Source: Thalassotalea euphylliae
GTDB taxonomy: Bacteria > Pseudomonadota > Gammaproteobacteria > Enterobacterales > Alteromonadaceae
NCBI RefSeq assembly: GCF_003390395.1
Contig: NZ_QUOV01000001.1
Coordinates: 2,294,001 to 2,358,000 of the forward strand
Direction of reading: 5' to 3'
DNA length: 64,000 nt
The translations under genes were made by a program, and so were the position numbers. Under the pieces are notes generated by a model that was not told where the DNA came from, did not search any database, and saw only the letters and a program-made list of their open reading frames with translations. Below are positions 30,025 through 40,048 of this stretch, in pieces. The stretch's first letter is position 1; every line of letters begins with the position of its first letter.

Positions 30025-33000
30025 TTACTCATCTCTTGACCAAGCTTTACGATACCTAACAGATTTTAGATAACCAAAGTTTTCTAACATGGCTCTTGGG
30101 CTTTCGGTTGCCATCTTGTCTTTTAGCGTGTCGATTTCACATAAATAACCCGCTTGTTCAGTTTCAGACAAGTTTGCATCCTCTGGGTTATTGGGATCAA
30201 TTTCGTCATGTCCCACGCCCATCGTGTAGCGGAACATTTGCTGTGTTAAACAACTTTGCGCTGAGTTTAATCCAGCGATTACATTAGCTAACCCTTGAGT
30301 GCCGTTGAACAGCTGCACAGCATCAAGATCCGCGTAGTTTTCAGGGGCATACAAGGCGCCCGAAGCGTCAACTTGGTTTCCGTTGTTATCATTGCTACGA
30401 ACATTACCTACGGCGTCGAAGTCTTCCATACCGAACCCCAGTGGATTGATGTACTCAGCATGACAACTGCTACAGGGGCTGTCTTCCGTTAACGCGTGAT
30501 ACTTATCGCGGTTGGTGGTTGTTGGGTCTTGCAGAAACTCGGATAGCTCGGCAAGCTTTTCATCGCGCGCTTCGAACGTACCAGCAGGCGGATCCGGCTG
30601 GTCTTGGCACAACATACGGCGACGAACACGCACCGAGCGAAGCACAGGGTGAGATTCAGCAGGCTCTGCCCACCGCGCCATAAATGCACCATTAGCTAAA
30701 ATTCCACCACGATCTGCGGTGTCGGTTTTTTGCATTTCTTGTCCTGTTACGCCAGCAATACCATAGTGATTCGCAAGCGTTTCATTTAAGAAGGTGTAAT
30801 TAGCGGTGTAGAGCGAAGCAAAACTTTCATCTTGCTGCATCATGATCCAAGCGAACGTTTTATTTAGCTCTTCTTTCATATGTGGCACTACATTTTGGTA
30901 GTTCGGATATAAGGTTTCGTCTTTCGCTGCCACTTCTAATTCTGCTGTACCGAGCCAACTACCAATAAAGTCGGCCAATACCCCCTCTGCACTTGAGGCC
31001 AAGCGAGCGGCGTGTTCCATGATCTTATCTTCATCTCGCAGTTCATCATTGGCGGCCGCAGCTAGCAATTCATCATCGGGCGTGGAGCCTGTAAAGGTAT
31101 AAGCTAAGAAGGTTGCCATTTCGTATGACGTTAGCTCAAAGGCATCGTTGTCCAACTCTGGATTGTCAGGGTTGGCCTCACCTAATTCATGACGATAAAT
31201 AAATTGTGGCGAAGATAACAAGCCCTCTAGCGCCAGCTGCATGCCAGTGGCAATATCGCCACCATTGAATGTTCCTAACGCAATGGATTCGTAAGTAGTT
31301 GCCTCTTCCGATGTTAATGGACGTCTAAATATCTTAGGGGCAACATCAGTGATCAAGGCATTGGCACAGCTGCTATCAAGCGCTGCACACGACAGGATAT
31401 TTGAGAAATTCTGATCCGCCGACCATTGTGCGAGTTCTTCAGCCACCAACAAATAGTTGTTATAGGTGGTGGATAATACGCTTGCATGAGTGTTGTTTGT
31501 GAAGAAGCCTACTTGGCTGTCTGGTGACAGACCATCGGCTACGTGATAATCGACCTGTAACAAGTCTTCAACGGTATTTTGGTATTCACGTTGGGTCAGG
31601 ATTTTAAGCTGTCTTGCACCATATGCCACTGGCGTAACACCGATATCACAGGTTAATGTGGCTGGCCATAATGTTTGAATAAACGCGGCGATATCTTCAG
31701 CACATTGCTGATCACAAGACGCTGGATTGCTATAGGGCATAGTACGAACAATGACATCAATCATCGCATCGACATTTCGCTCAGTGTTCAACGCTGGGAA
31801 ACCGCCCAAACCGCCCCCCTCTGAACCATGACAACCAGCACAGTTGGCGTTGAATTGCTCCATTCCTCTGGCTACTGCATTGGTTTCAGTCACGGTTACT
31901 GAAACTGATTCTGTTGGCATAGAGGGCACACTTTGGTTAAGCGCAATAACTTTATAGTTAAACTCGCCCGTATCAGGCAAACCCTCAGACATTAAGGTTG
32001 CACTGGCGGCAAGCTCGGCAACCGTGTGCCAATCACCACCTAGGGTTTGTCGCCTAACCAGATAAGCGGTTTCATTATTGCTGTTATCACGCCAATTTAA
32101 GTGCGCCTGACTGTCTGACGGTTCATATTGCACCACAAGGCTGTCAGGCGCGATTGGCGCTTCAGCCTTATCAGTTTGCACGAAATTATTCGCGCTCACC
32201 GAGGTAAACTGCAAGTCGAAATAAACGGGTACCGCTTCACCAATGCCTGATAGCCCCGCGACCACACGCAAGGCTTCAATACCATACGCCATATCAAAGC
32301 TATTGCTATCTACAATAAGTGGTCGCAGCGTTGATACCTTGACTGTGCCAGCTCCAAGTTTAGCCACTAATAAGTCTAGCGACATTGATTGGCTTACCCC
32401 GTGAATCGTTAAATTACCGCTCACCGTCTGCGTGGCAATATCGCCTGTTGGCATCGCAGATATTTCTGAGGTATCTATTTGGGTGGTAAAATAGGCAGTA
32501 GGTAAAAGCTCGGTGGCAAATAATAAATCGACGACTCGGCTGTTGCGAATATCAATGCCAGTTTCGATGTTGTTCAAGTTTACCGCTAACACCACATTTC
32601 CATCGGTATCAATACTACCCGATAATGCCTCGCCGTTAACATCGTCGCCTTGGAATGCGTTTACTTCTGCAGTGTGCAACTTCTTCACTGAAACATAGCG
32701 CAATGATGAAGTGTCGCCATTTAATGACCACAAACCAGTGTCGGTCTGATTGTCACTGTTGCCATCACCACCGCTACCTGAATCCGAGCCGACAACGCCA
32801 TCGCAAATATCACCACTTAGTGACAGTTCAACCTCACCTTCGTAACCATTTTTACTGGCGACAAAGCCCAGCCCTAATCGCTCATTTGGATTTAGAACTG
32901 AATTGGCATTTTGTTTGGTAATCGTACATCCCGTATTCGAACAATCGTAAGTTGCATTCCAACCATTATTAATTGAAACACCCTCTGGCCAAGTAAGGTT

Positions 33001-33225
33001 GAGTGTCCAGTCGTTTTTAGCGACCTCGTTATTTTGAATAACAATTTCGGTTTTAAATCCGCTATTCCAATTATCTGGTATCGAGAATTCGCAGGTTGCC
33101 GCATATGCGTTGTGCGATAGCAGTCCCATTCCCGCCAGTAACAGAAGAGAAAAGCGAGGCGATTTCAGTTTAGATGCGCAGTTTGAGTTGCGGCCAAACA
33201 GGTGTTGAAGGTTAAATAATCTCAT
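30025..33225 (-). CDS. Secreted CBM2 / YceI-like / Fn3 / cytochrome c / DUF1587-1595-1592-1588-1585 protein
   Basis: 1066 residues. Order: signal peptide (1-42); CBM2-type cellulose-binding module (43-140, CEFSIPDNWNSGFKTEIVI); Gly/Ser/Asp linker; YceI-like lipid/quinone-binding domain (about 165-345); fibronectin III-like (about 358-448); class I cytochrome c domain with C462-A-G-C-H466; then the planctomycete-type set DUF1587, DUF1595, DUF1592, DUF1588 (with C918-S-S-C-H922) and DUF1585. Two covalent haems are expected. Similar CBM2-YceI-cytochrome proteins (Cbp2D/Cbp2E of Cellvibrio japonicus) are redox-active proteins needed for cellulose use and proposed to feed electrons to LPMOs. Domain calls strong; electron-partner role inferred. 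Confidence 0.88.
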   Translation of the reverse strand: MRLFNLQHLFGRNSNCASKLKSPRFSLLLLAGMGLLSHNAYAATCEFSIPDNWNSGFKTEIVIQNNEVAKNDWTLNLTWPEGVSINNGWNATYDCSNTGCTITKQNANSVLNPNERLGLGFVASKNGYEGEVELSLSGDICDGVVGSDSGSGGDGNSDNQTDTGLWSLNGDTSSLRYVSVKKLHTAEVNAFQGDDVNGEALSGSIDTDGNVVLAVNLNNIETGIDIRNSRVVDLLFATELLPTAYFTTQIDTSEISAMPTGDIATQTVSGNLTIHGVSQSMSLDLLVAKLGAGTVKVSTLRPLIVDSNSFDMAYGIEALRVVAGLSGIGEAVPVYFDLQFTSVSANNFVQTDKAEAPIAPDSLVVQYEPSDSQAHLNWRDNSNNETAYLVRRQTLGGDWHTVAELAASATLMSEGLPDTGEFNYKVIALNQSVPSMPTESVSVTVTETNAVARGMEQFNANCAGCHGSEGGGLGGFPALNTERNVDAMIDVIVRTMPYSNPASCDQQCAEDIAAFIQTLWPATLTCDIGVTPVAYGARQLKILTQREYQNTVEDLLQVDYHVADGLSPDSQVGFFTNNTHASVLSTTYNNYLLVAEELAQWSADQNFSNILSCAALDSSCANALITDVAPKIFRRPLTSEEATTYESIALGTFNGGDIATGMQLALEGLLSSPQFIYRHELGEANPDNPELDNDAFELTSYEMATFLAYTFTGSTPDDELLAAAANDELRDEDKIMEHAARLASSAEGVLADFIGSWLGTAELEVAAKDETLYPNYQNVVPHMKEELNKTFAWIMMQQDESFASLYTANYTFLNETLANHYGIAGVTGQEMQKTDTADRGGILANGAFMARWAEPAESHPVLRSVRVRRRMLCQDQPDPPAGTFEARDEKLAELSEFLQDPTTTNRDKYHALTEDSPCSSCHAEYINPLGFGMEDFDAVGNVRSNDNNGNQVDASGALYAPENYADLDAVQLFNGTQGLANVIAGLNSAQSCLTQQMFRYTMGVGHDEIDPNNPEDANLSETEQAGYLCEIDTLKDKMATESPRAMLENFGYLKSVRYRKAWSRDE

Positions 33226-33229
33226 TGTC

Positions 33230-35092
33230 TTATTCCTCCCCTGCTTGCACTTGTTCTTTTGCGCTTGCTTCTGTTGTGAATACTAAATTGAAGTTTACTG
33301 GCACCGCATAACTAATTGACGTTAAGTTTGCTAACGTTCTTAAGGTTTCAATGCCCGCTTCAAGTCCGAAGTCTGTTGCATCTAATAAGATAGGTTGGTT
33401 GCTCTGAACCAAAATACGCGATGAAGACAACCGGCTTACTTGCACTTGAGTATCAATTTGGATATCAGCGCCATACAAATTTAATGTGGCGCTAATGTCC
33501 ATAGCCTGTGTCGTACCTGCTGGTACTGCTTTAACCGTATCGTAATCTAACGACAAGCTAACCTGGGCAAACGGATAAGTATCAACTGCAAATAAGTGTT
33601 CAGTCATACGACTGTCACGGGTATCTACCCCAGTATCAACGCTATTTAAGTCAATTTGTAAGCTCGCTTCACCTTCAACTGAAATAGCACCAGATATCGT
33701 GCGGAATGTATGGGTTTCAAGCGTGTGATCTTTTTTGGTAGAAACGAAATACAGCGACGAGTTATTGCTGTCTAACACATAAGGCAGGCTTATTTGCGGT
33801 TCGGATACCAAAATCGTTAGTGGGTCTGTACTTGAACTAACAGCGCCATCGTTAACCGTTAAGGTAACTGAATAATTGCCCTGCGCTTGATAAATGTGCG
33901 TAGCTTGAATATCTGTTGACGAGTTGCCATCACCAAAATCCCAAAAATACGTTAATTCATCACCGTCAATATCTGCTGACTGCGCAGCATTGAAAGTAAC
34001 ACTTAATGGCCCTTCGCCAGAGGTGACAGAAGCGATAGCAACTGCCGTTGGTGCATTGTTAATGTTACCGTCGAACGAGCATAACCCGCCTAACGCAGGA
34101 ATTGTCGGTGCAGTATCAGGAACTGGTTTTTCAGCGTTAAAACCAAAGTTAATGGTTTGCCCTGCGGCAATCGTTGAATTGTACTGCTCGTTAACGACAG
34201 TGTATGGATTGCTGCCTGTGTGATTGCCGTGCCAAACGCCGGTAATTCTGGTTGTGTCTTCGAACTGCATTAGCACTTGCCAGCCTTCAATGGCTTGATT
34301 GGCGGTATTGCTAATATCAACTCGCGCTCTAAAACCAGAATTCCACTCTTGCTCTATGGTTAATTGACACAGCGCTGACTCTGGCTGCGGATCTTCAACT
34401 GTTACAGTTAACTGTGACTCTAGTGCTTGTTCTAGCCCTTGCTCAATTCGGGTAGCAATAAACGTAACCGTATACTCGCCTGCAGTATCAAACGTGTGTT
34501 GTGCGTTAGGAGTATCCGCGATGGTTTCGTCTTCAAGCTGCCAAACGTACTCGACGTCACTCCCACCTGCCCCTTCAACTTGTGACGTAAAATCAACGGT
34601 TAAAGGGGCTACGCCGGATAATGTAGAAGCGTCAATTTCAATCGAGAAAGGGGCATCGTTGTTGTCGTTGTCGCCATCTGCACTGTCACACGCGCCACTT
34701 AACGAAGGCTGTGAGACCGTTGAACCATTTGGCTTTGTACCGTTAAAGCCGAACGATTTTGAATCACCAGGGTTGATCTTGGCATTCCAACCTTTATTGG
34801 TCAGCGTGTAAGGGTTACTACCGCTTAAATTAGCGTTCCATGCACTACCAATTGTTTCGTTCTGACTAAACGCTAGGCCAACTTGCCAGCCGTTGATTAC
34901 ATCTGCGCTGTCGTTGGTGATAACCAATTTACCTTGGTATCCATTTGGCCATTGATTTACAACGCTAAATTCACATTGTGCCGCTTGTGTTTGATAGGCC
35001 CAGAACGGAGCCGTGATAAGCAAAAATACTCTCGAATTTCGCCAGCATTTTTTCCTGTTTTTTTGCCAGAAAAGGTGGGGACAGCTGTTCAT
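33230..35092 (-). CDS. Secreted CBM2-PKD-CBM2-PKD-YceI protein
   Basis: 620 residues. Signal peptide (about 1-38, after a basic N terminus), CBM2 (40-136; CEFSVVNQWPNGYQGKLVI ... GFNGTKP), PKD (about 148-233; YVWQLEDE ... HTFDTAGEYTVTF), second CBM2 (about 240-335; CQLTIEQEWNSGFRARVDI), second PKD (about 345-430; YFWDFGDGNSSTDIQATHIYQAQGNYSVTLTVNDG) and a C-terminal YceI-like domain (about 440-610). It has no haem motif itself. First gene of the operon, 4 bp from the cytochrome gene. It should bind cellulose and carry an isoprenoid or quinone-like ligand in the YceI barrel; the ligand is inference. AAGGA ribosome site before ATG. Confidence 0.9.
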   Translation of the reverse strand: MNSCPHLFWQKNRKKCWRNSRVFLLITAPFWAYQTQAAQCEFSVVNQWPNGYQGKLVITNDSADVINGWQVGLAFSQNETIGSAWNANLSGSNPYTLTNKGWNAKINPGDSKSFGFNGTKPNGSTVSQPSLSGACDSADGDNDNNDAPFSIEIDASTLSGVAPLTVDFTSQVEGAGGSDVEYVWQLEDETIADTPNAQHTFDTAGEYTVTFIATRIEQGLEQALESQLTVTVEDPQPESALCQLTIEQEWNSGFRARVDISNTANQAIEGWQVLMQFEDTTRITGVWHGNHTGSNPYTVVNEQYNSTIAAGQTINFGFNAEKPVPDTAPTIPALGGLCSFDGNINNAPTAVAIASVTSGEGPLSVTFNAAQSADIDGDELTYFWDFGDGNSSTDIQATHIYQAQGNYSVTLTVNDGAVSSSTDPLTILVSEPQISLPYVLDSNNSSLYFVSTKKDHTLETHTFRTISGAISVEGEASLQIDLNSVDTGVDTRDSRMTEHLFAVDTYPFAQVSLSLDYDTVKAVPAGTTQAMDISATLNLYGADIQIDTQVQVSRLSSSRILVQSNQPILLDATDFGLEAGIETLRTLANLTSISYAVPVNFNLVFTTEASAKEQVQAGEE

Positions 35093-36114
35093 ACATATAT
35101 CCTTATTATGACTATAATGTATTCAACCTAATCAAAGACTATAGTCACGAATTGTGGAGAAATTATGTACAACTCCTAAAACAACAAAATTTTATGATTT
35201 GTGAAAGTTGATATTCTCCAAATCTTATGAGCATTTTTCTGGCCAAACAAACTCGTAATCGATTTTTAAGTTAATAATTAGTCGTTAGATTCAAATGCCA
35301 ATACATGAGTTTCCAAAATCATCTACCCACTAATTGCAGTTCCCTCTGTACTGCTTGTCCGACAGACTGTTTATTTGCTTCGTAAAGATTCTGATAACAC
35401 ATCAATTTATACACAAAACACAAACAGTATTGCGAATAGTCCACTTTTCCAAAAACAATATTATTGATAACAATTTCAATGCTTTAAATCTTCGTTATTT
35501 TTAGTGAATTTGTTGTTTATTGGCTTTTAACTTAGTAAAGTCAAACCTAATAAGCCAATAAACTGAGCGGAATGAAGAGGCTTCAAATTCGCCAAAGGGC
35601 GCTGGGCGATTTCTATGTATGTTTACCATGTCCTCAGACCCTGAAGTAATAAAACCCTTTTCGCATACACTAAGTCGTGACAAGAGTGATGCTACCGTTA
35701 AAAAAAGTTGAAATTACTTGGAGATTAGCACGGCTAACATTAGGGCTATGGATATGCCACACAAGCTGCTAATGCAGTATTGAAAATAGGATTTGACGAG
35801 CTAAATTTCAAAATTTTTTTCTTCGCTCTTGCAGACATTTACCCTTAACGCTCCGTTATGGAAAGAGCGAATATGGTTCATTATAGGGAAATTTTTTTGC
35901 ACCCTGAACTCCCAAGTACAGAACATTTGCGTGAACATTGCATTTATAAAGTCTCGAAAATAGATTGGGTTAAATATTTTATCTAACAAAGAGCTCATTA
36001 GGGCACGTAGCGTTAGCCTCGTTTTTTTGCGAAAGGCTCATAACTCATTCTCAGTAATAACAGAGACAAAACAGAGCGTGATTTACATATTCTTATTTGC
36101 TTAGGAGGTTTAGA
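35093..36114. other. Long intergenic region, no gene recognised
   Basis: About 1 kb of AT-rich sequence between the CBM2 operon and a small rightward gene. It must contain the operon's promoter near 35100-35200. Two short leftward ORFs of 60-65 codons occur (35501-35683, 35801-35998) without good ribosome sites or family resemblance; possible gene remnants. No hairpin terminator or tRNA seen. Confidence 0.5.
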
Positions 36115-36333
36115 GTGTTAATTAAGTTTGATGTGTTTGGTAAAAAAATGTCCGTGATGAAAAAAGAACTGGAATGGCAGTTGTTTAATGACTCCGAGAC
36201 AGGCATCCACACGCGGGTCTATGACGTGGTAATTCCTTCTGACCTAAACGAAAGTGAGCTGGAAAAATATTTAGACGACATCTATCACGAATATTCATCC
36301 GAAAGATATTCAAGAGTTAAAAGACTAAATTAA
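36115..36333 (+). CDS. Small hypothetical protein
   Basis: 72 residues from GTG 36115. A strong AGGAGG (36103-36108) 6 bases upstream decides this start over an in-frame TTG at 36097. Charged alpha/beta protein (MLIKFDVFGKKMSVM, then TRVYDVVIPSDLNESELEKYLDDIYHEY). No family recognised. Stand-alone gene. Confidence 0.6.
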   Translation: MLIKFDVFGKKMSVMKKELEWQLFNDSETGIHTRVYDVVIPSDLNESELEKYLDDIYHEYSSERYSRVKRLN

Positions 36334-36443
36334 TTCAGTAGTTAAATAAAAATAGAGTGACGCGTTAACAATTAACTTTAGCCGTTTATCTAAGCATATG
36401 TGCTTAAATATTGGCGGTATTTATGTTCAGGGAGAGGAATATT

Positions 36444-36980
36444 TTGACATTAGATGATTACAGAAGCGAATTTGAGCAATCTTCAAATAGGTCTGTTTCA
36501 ATGCCCATTGCTGGCACCATAATCTGGGGCGTTATTGCGCTATTGAGCACTCAGTTTGACCAAGCGATAGCAGTCTACATTCTATTATTTGCAACAGGTG
36601 GCATTTTCCCTTTAGCGTTAATGATTTCGAAACTAAGAAACGAAAACTTAGTTTCATCAACAAACCCGTTAGCTAAACTTATGGGGCTTTGTGTGCTTAT
36701 GGTCAACCTGCTATGGGCTGTGCATATTCCATTATTACTCAATGCCCCCGAGTTTGTACCTATGACCTTAGGTATTGGGTTGGGCCTTCATTGGGTTGTC
36801 TATTCGTGGATAGTTCAGCACTCTGTTGGTGTTCTTCATGCGGTGCTACGAACGATTCTTATCCTTTTAGTTTGGTATATTTTTCCTAACCACGGCCTGC
36901 TGGCAATATCTTGTGCGGTCGTTTTTGTATATTTAGTCAGTATTTATCAAATGCTAACAAGAGAAATAAAGACCACATAA
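36444..36980 (+). CDS. Membrane protein, DUF7010-like
   Basis: 178 residues from TTG 36444, with GGGAGAGG 6 bases upstream; in-frame ATG 36423 and TTG 36411 are alternatives. The start MTLDDYRSEFEQSSNRSVSMPIAGTIIWG and six hydrophobic helices resemble an uncharacterised family I recall as DUF7010. Function unknown. It is followed 25 bp later by a small single-TM protein. Confidence 0.7.
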   Translation: MTLDDYRSEFEQSSNRSVSMPIAGTIIWGVIALLSTQFDQAIAVYILLFATGGIFPLALMISKLRNENLVSSTNPLAKLMGLCVLMVNLLWAVHIPLLLNAPEFVPMTLGIGLGLHWVVYSWIVQHSVGVLHAVLRTILILLVWYIFPNHGLLAISCAVVFVYLVSIYQMLTREIKTT

Positions 36981-37005
36981 CAAACTTGTTAAAGTGAGCA
37001 TATCG

Positions 37006-37464
37006 ATGAAGTCTAGCGTTTTCACATGGATTGTTGGCGGAATATTCACCTTACTAGTATTCACTGGCGGCTTTATTTCGGCGTTTTATTTAAATTACGC
37101 ATCTCTAGGAAGCACCTATACAAAAGAGCATATTGATAATGGACGCTTCATGCTTTGGGCATTGAAACATTTAGAGGATGATGAAATTGAAAAAGCGAAA
37201 AATTTCTTGCGGAGCCAAGTATCAACTAAAGTGTTAATTGTTGACTCTGTGCGTTTACCCCCGACGAGTAAAAGAGAACTTGAGTTAATTGAAAGCTTTT
37301 ATCTTGAGGTCATCGAGTACTTTGATGCTCACGGTGGGTTGAATGAAACGTTTCAAGTCATGGAAAACGATAAATGGGTTACTAGGCCAACTGCTGCAAT
37401 GAAAATATTAGAAGAGTTCAAAGCTGAACAAGATAAGTGGCTATGGCACGAGTCTTGTTTTTAA
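37006..37464 (+). CDS. Small single-TM protein, unknown
   Basis: 152 residues from ATG 37006 (a GTG at 36994 is an in-frame alternative). One TM helix at about 8-30 (VGGIFTLLVFTGGFISAFYL); the rest is a helical extracytoplasmic or cytoplasmic domain with KHLEDDEIEKAKNFLRSQ. No family recognised. Probably in one transcript with the membrane protein before it. Confidence 0.68.
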   Translation: MKSSVFTWIVGGIFTLLVFTGGFISAFYLNYASLGSTYTKEHIDNGRFMLWALKHLEDDEIEKAKNFLRSQVSTKVLIVDSVRLPPTSKRELELIESFYLEVIEYFDAHGGLNETFQVMENDKWVTRPTAAMKILEEFKAEQDKWLWHESCF

Positions 37465-37530
37465 GCCTTGCTTAATATCGCGGCCTCTAATTAAAACCAT
37501 CAATTCAGTGCATTACATTAACTTATCGAT

Positions 37531-37553
37531 AAAAAAAGCCCCTATACGGGGCT
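37531..37553 (-). terminator. Rho-independent terminator for the leftward dgc genes
   Basis: Stem AGCCCC / GGGGCT with a 5-base loop, with seven A on its left (seven T on the minus strand). It lies 85 bp downstream of the dgcA stop, so it ends leftward transcription. Confidence 0.8.
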
Positions 37554-37638
37554 ATAACAGGAGAACATTAGAATAAATCTAAAGTCTATTTAAGGTCACT
37601 CACCAAAAGTATATAACCCCAAAATGCTGCTTACTCGA

Positions 37639-38646
37639 TTAGTAATTAGCGCTTGCGCCGCCCCATAAGCGATGATCAAGTGCCGACATCAAACCGCGAT
37701 CAATGTTAAAGCCATATTCGCGATCTTTAGCGACTAATACGGGGCCGTCTAAATCTACATATTTTGCTTTTGAGGCCAATAAATACGCCGGAGCCATAGC
37801 GAGCGAACTGCCCACCATACAACCAACCATAATATCTAAACCAAGTGCTTGTGCTTCTTGCGCTAATGCGACAGCTTCGGTTAAGCCACCTGTTTTATCT
37901 AGTTTGATATTGACCGCCTGATAACGAGCAGCTAAATAATCGAGGTCTTTACGCGTATGGCAGGACTCATCAGCACATAACGCAACTGGTAGTTTAACGT
38001 TGATAAGTTCAACATCTTCACCTGTTGGCAATGGCTGCTCAATAAGTACTACATTGCAATCAGCGAGCACTTGAGCGTTATCAACGAGCTGAGACATGCT
38101 CCAACCCTCATTCGCGTCAACAATAAACTGGCTGTTTGGCGACGCTTTGTATATTGCCTGCATTTTCTCAGCAATATCTTGGTTATCCAACTTCACTTTT
38201 ATCAGCGGAGGATGTTCAAGTGCTGCGGCAGCTTTTGCCATTGCCTCGGGAGTATCAATACTTAAAGTTTGCGCTGTAATGCATGAAGCAGGTTCGGTTA
38301 ACGCCAAGAGTTGCGCAACCGATTTACCAGCAAGCTTGGCTTTTAAGTCCCAGAATGCACAATCAATGGCATTTTTTGCCGAGCCAGGCGACATAGCAGC
38401 TAAAATCAAGTCAATATCGACACCGCTTGCCAGACGATTTTGCACATAATCGAGTTGATTCGCGACACTCTCGATCGTTTCTTGGTAGCGGTTATAAGGC
38501 ACAGACTCTGCGCGCCCTACTTTGCCATCTTGGATTAAGCTAACTTCAACAACTTTCGCTTCGGTTTTAGCACCTCTAGCAATGCGAAATACTTGTGCTA
38601 GCGGAAAATCAGTTTGTCGATATTCAAGTGATATTGCAGCAGTCAT
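37639..38646 (-). CDS. dgcA: Dipeptide epimerase / N-acetyl-glutamate racemase, enolase superfamily (DgcA)
   Basis: 335 residues with the muconate-lactonizing subgroup layout: capping domain (1-120), then the barrel with PLIKVKLD (KxK catalytic Lys), FIVDANEG (Asp), VVLIEQPLP (Glu), LCADESCHTR (Asp) and VNIKLDKTGG (second catalytic Lys). It resembles L-Ala-D/L-Glu epimerases. Next to DgcN (2-bp gap) it matches the DgcN-DgcA pair of marine bacteria, where it racemises N-acetyl-D-glutamate to the L form. An Ala-Glu epimerase role in murein-peptide recycling is the alternative. Confidence 0.9.
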   Translation of the reverse strand: MTAAISLEYRQTDFPLAQVFRIARGAKTEAKVVEVSLIQDGKVGRAESVPYNRYQETIESVANQLDYVQNRLASGVDIDLILAAMSPGSAKNAIDCAFWDLKAKLAGKSVAQLLALTEPASCITAQTLSIDTPEAMAKAAAALEHPPLIKVKLDNQDIAEKMQAIYKASPNSQFIVDANEGWSMSQLVDNAQVLADCNVVLIEQPLPTGEDVELINVKLPVALCADESCHTRKDLDYLAARYQAVNIKLDKTGGLTEAVALAQEAQALGLDIMVGCMVGSSLAMAPAYLLASKAKYVDLDGPVLVAKDREYGFNIDRGLMSALDHRLWGGASANY

Positions 38647-38648
38647 CT

Positions 38649-39656
38649 TTAAAATTCCTGCGTTAAGCGCTCAACAATTGCATCACAACCATCGCGAACA
38701 GGGTCAACACACGGTAATGAAAGCTCATCACTGATTTGCTGACAAATAGCTTGCCCTTCTTCGACACTGACACTCGACGTGTTAACGGCAATACCAGCAA
38801 CTTTAACGTTCGGATTAGTTAACTTTGCAGCTTGTAAATTAAGCGCAATGGTTTCTTGTAAACTTGGGAATGCAGTATGCGGTAAACCGCGCATATGATG
38901 GCGATTTAACGCATGACAAATCACCAAGGCGTCAGGTTGAGAGCCATGTAATAACCCCATGCTCACGCCAGCAAACGCTGGATGTGAAAGTGACCCTTGG
39001 CCTTCAATGATGTCCCAGTGTTGTTCGTTATTGTCTGGTGACAACGACTCTGTGGCACCAGAGATGAAATCAGAAATTACGCAATCAATTGCCACACCTT
39101 GACCTGCGATAAGAATGCCGCACTGCCCTGTTGCGCGGAAGTCAACGTCCATGTTTTGATCTTTCATGGCTTTTTCAAGGCTAAGCGAGGTGTACATTTT
39201 ACCTACTGAGCAATCAGTACCCACGGTTAACAAACGCTTGCCTTTACGCGGAACTGCTGTGCCCGTTTTAAACTCACCATCTGGATGGCGAATATCGAGA
39301 AGCTTAACTTTGTTTGCCGCCGCAGCCTTTGCTAGTTCTGGTACGTCGCTCATTTTTTCATGTAAACCACTAACGACATCCATACCAGCAGCAAGCGCTT
39401 CTAGAATGTATGGGTGCCATTTAGGATCTAACACGCCACCACTGTTGGCAAAACCTAACACGAATGTTTTAGCACCTTTGGCAACGCCTTCAGCGATAGT
39501 AAGTTGCGGCAAGCCTGTAGTCACGGTACAACCTTCAACTTGCATTTCGCCAATACAAAGCTCAGGGCGAAAGTCGGCTACACCACGTGCCATTTTAATT
39601 GATAAGGCATCGGTCGCATCGCCAATAAAAAGTAAGTAAGGGCCGACAATTTGCAT
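38649..39656 (-). CDS. dgcN: D-glutamate N-acetyltransferase, DUF1611 family (DgcN)
   Basis: 335 residues. DUF1611 N- and C-terminal halves with a P-loop-like segment TVGTDCSVGKMYTSLSLEKAM (about residues 143-163), IIEGQGSLSHPAFAG and ICHALNRHHMRGLPH. In marine Pseudoalteromonas, DgcN acetylates D-glutamate using acetyl-CoA as the first step of D-Glu catabolism, followed by DgcA. It is directly upstream of dgcA. First gene of the pair; a LysR gene lies 392 bp upstream on the same strand. Confidence 0.88.
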   Translation of the reverse strand: MQIVGPYLLFIGDATDALSIKMARGVADFRPELCIGEMQVEGCTVTTGLPQLTIAEGVAKGAKTFVLGFANSGGVLDPKWHPYILEALAAGMDVVSGLHEKMSDVPELAKAAAANKVKLLDIRHPDGEFKTGTAVPRKGKRLLTVGTDCSVGKMYTSLSLEKAMKDQNMDVDFRATGQCGILIAGQGVAIDCVISDFISGATESLSPDNNEQHWDIIEGQGSLSHPAFAGVSMGLLHGSQPDALVICHALNRHHMRGLPHTAFPSLQETIALNLQAAKLTNPNVKVAGIAVNTSSVSVEEGQAICQQISDELSLPCVDPVRDGCDAIVERLTQEF

Positions 39657-40048
39657 AACACATCCTTTAGCTGAGTATTAAATTTTCAAAGACTTAGATT
39701 CAGCTTAGAGGGTGACTTCAAGTTTGAAAAATAGCGTGTGTTGTCATGTCCATAACTTGAGGCTATACGCGAAAACTTCTCCCTGTGAATTATTTTCTGA
39801 ACAATTTATAAGGTCTTAAAAATACGAAGAAAACGCACCAACAATAAGCTTAACTCATTGTTACCAAGGCAAATAAACCTAGCATGCTAGCTAGTGGCAA
39901 CACTTATATTAAACAGCAATTGATGGAATTTTCGATGAATGAAAGTATGGCTGAAACTATGAATGAAACTGTGGAAAAAAGAGGTAAAGCAACAAGGTAA
40001 ATTGACGGTACAAACGCCTTGTTGCCGATATGAGGTAAAAGCAGCAGT
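39657..40048. other. Intergenic region upstream of dgcN
   Basis: About 390 bp with the dgcN promoter and probably the LysR target. A 21-codon ORF at 39934-39999 (MNESMAETMNETVEKRGKAT) has no ribosome site and is not called. No structured RNA seen. Confidence 0.4.

Noticed and set aside
35501..35998. Two leftward ORFs of 60 and 65 codons in the 1-kb gap
   Set aside because: No ribosome site, no recognisable domain, low-complexity AT-rich setting; at best remnants.
39934..39999. 21-codon ORF upstream of dgcN
   Set aside because: No ribosome site, repetitive codons, no family; not supportable.
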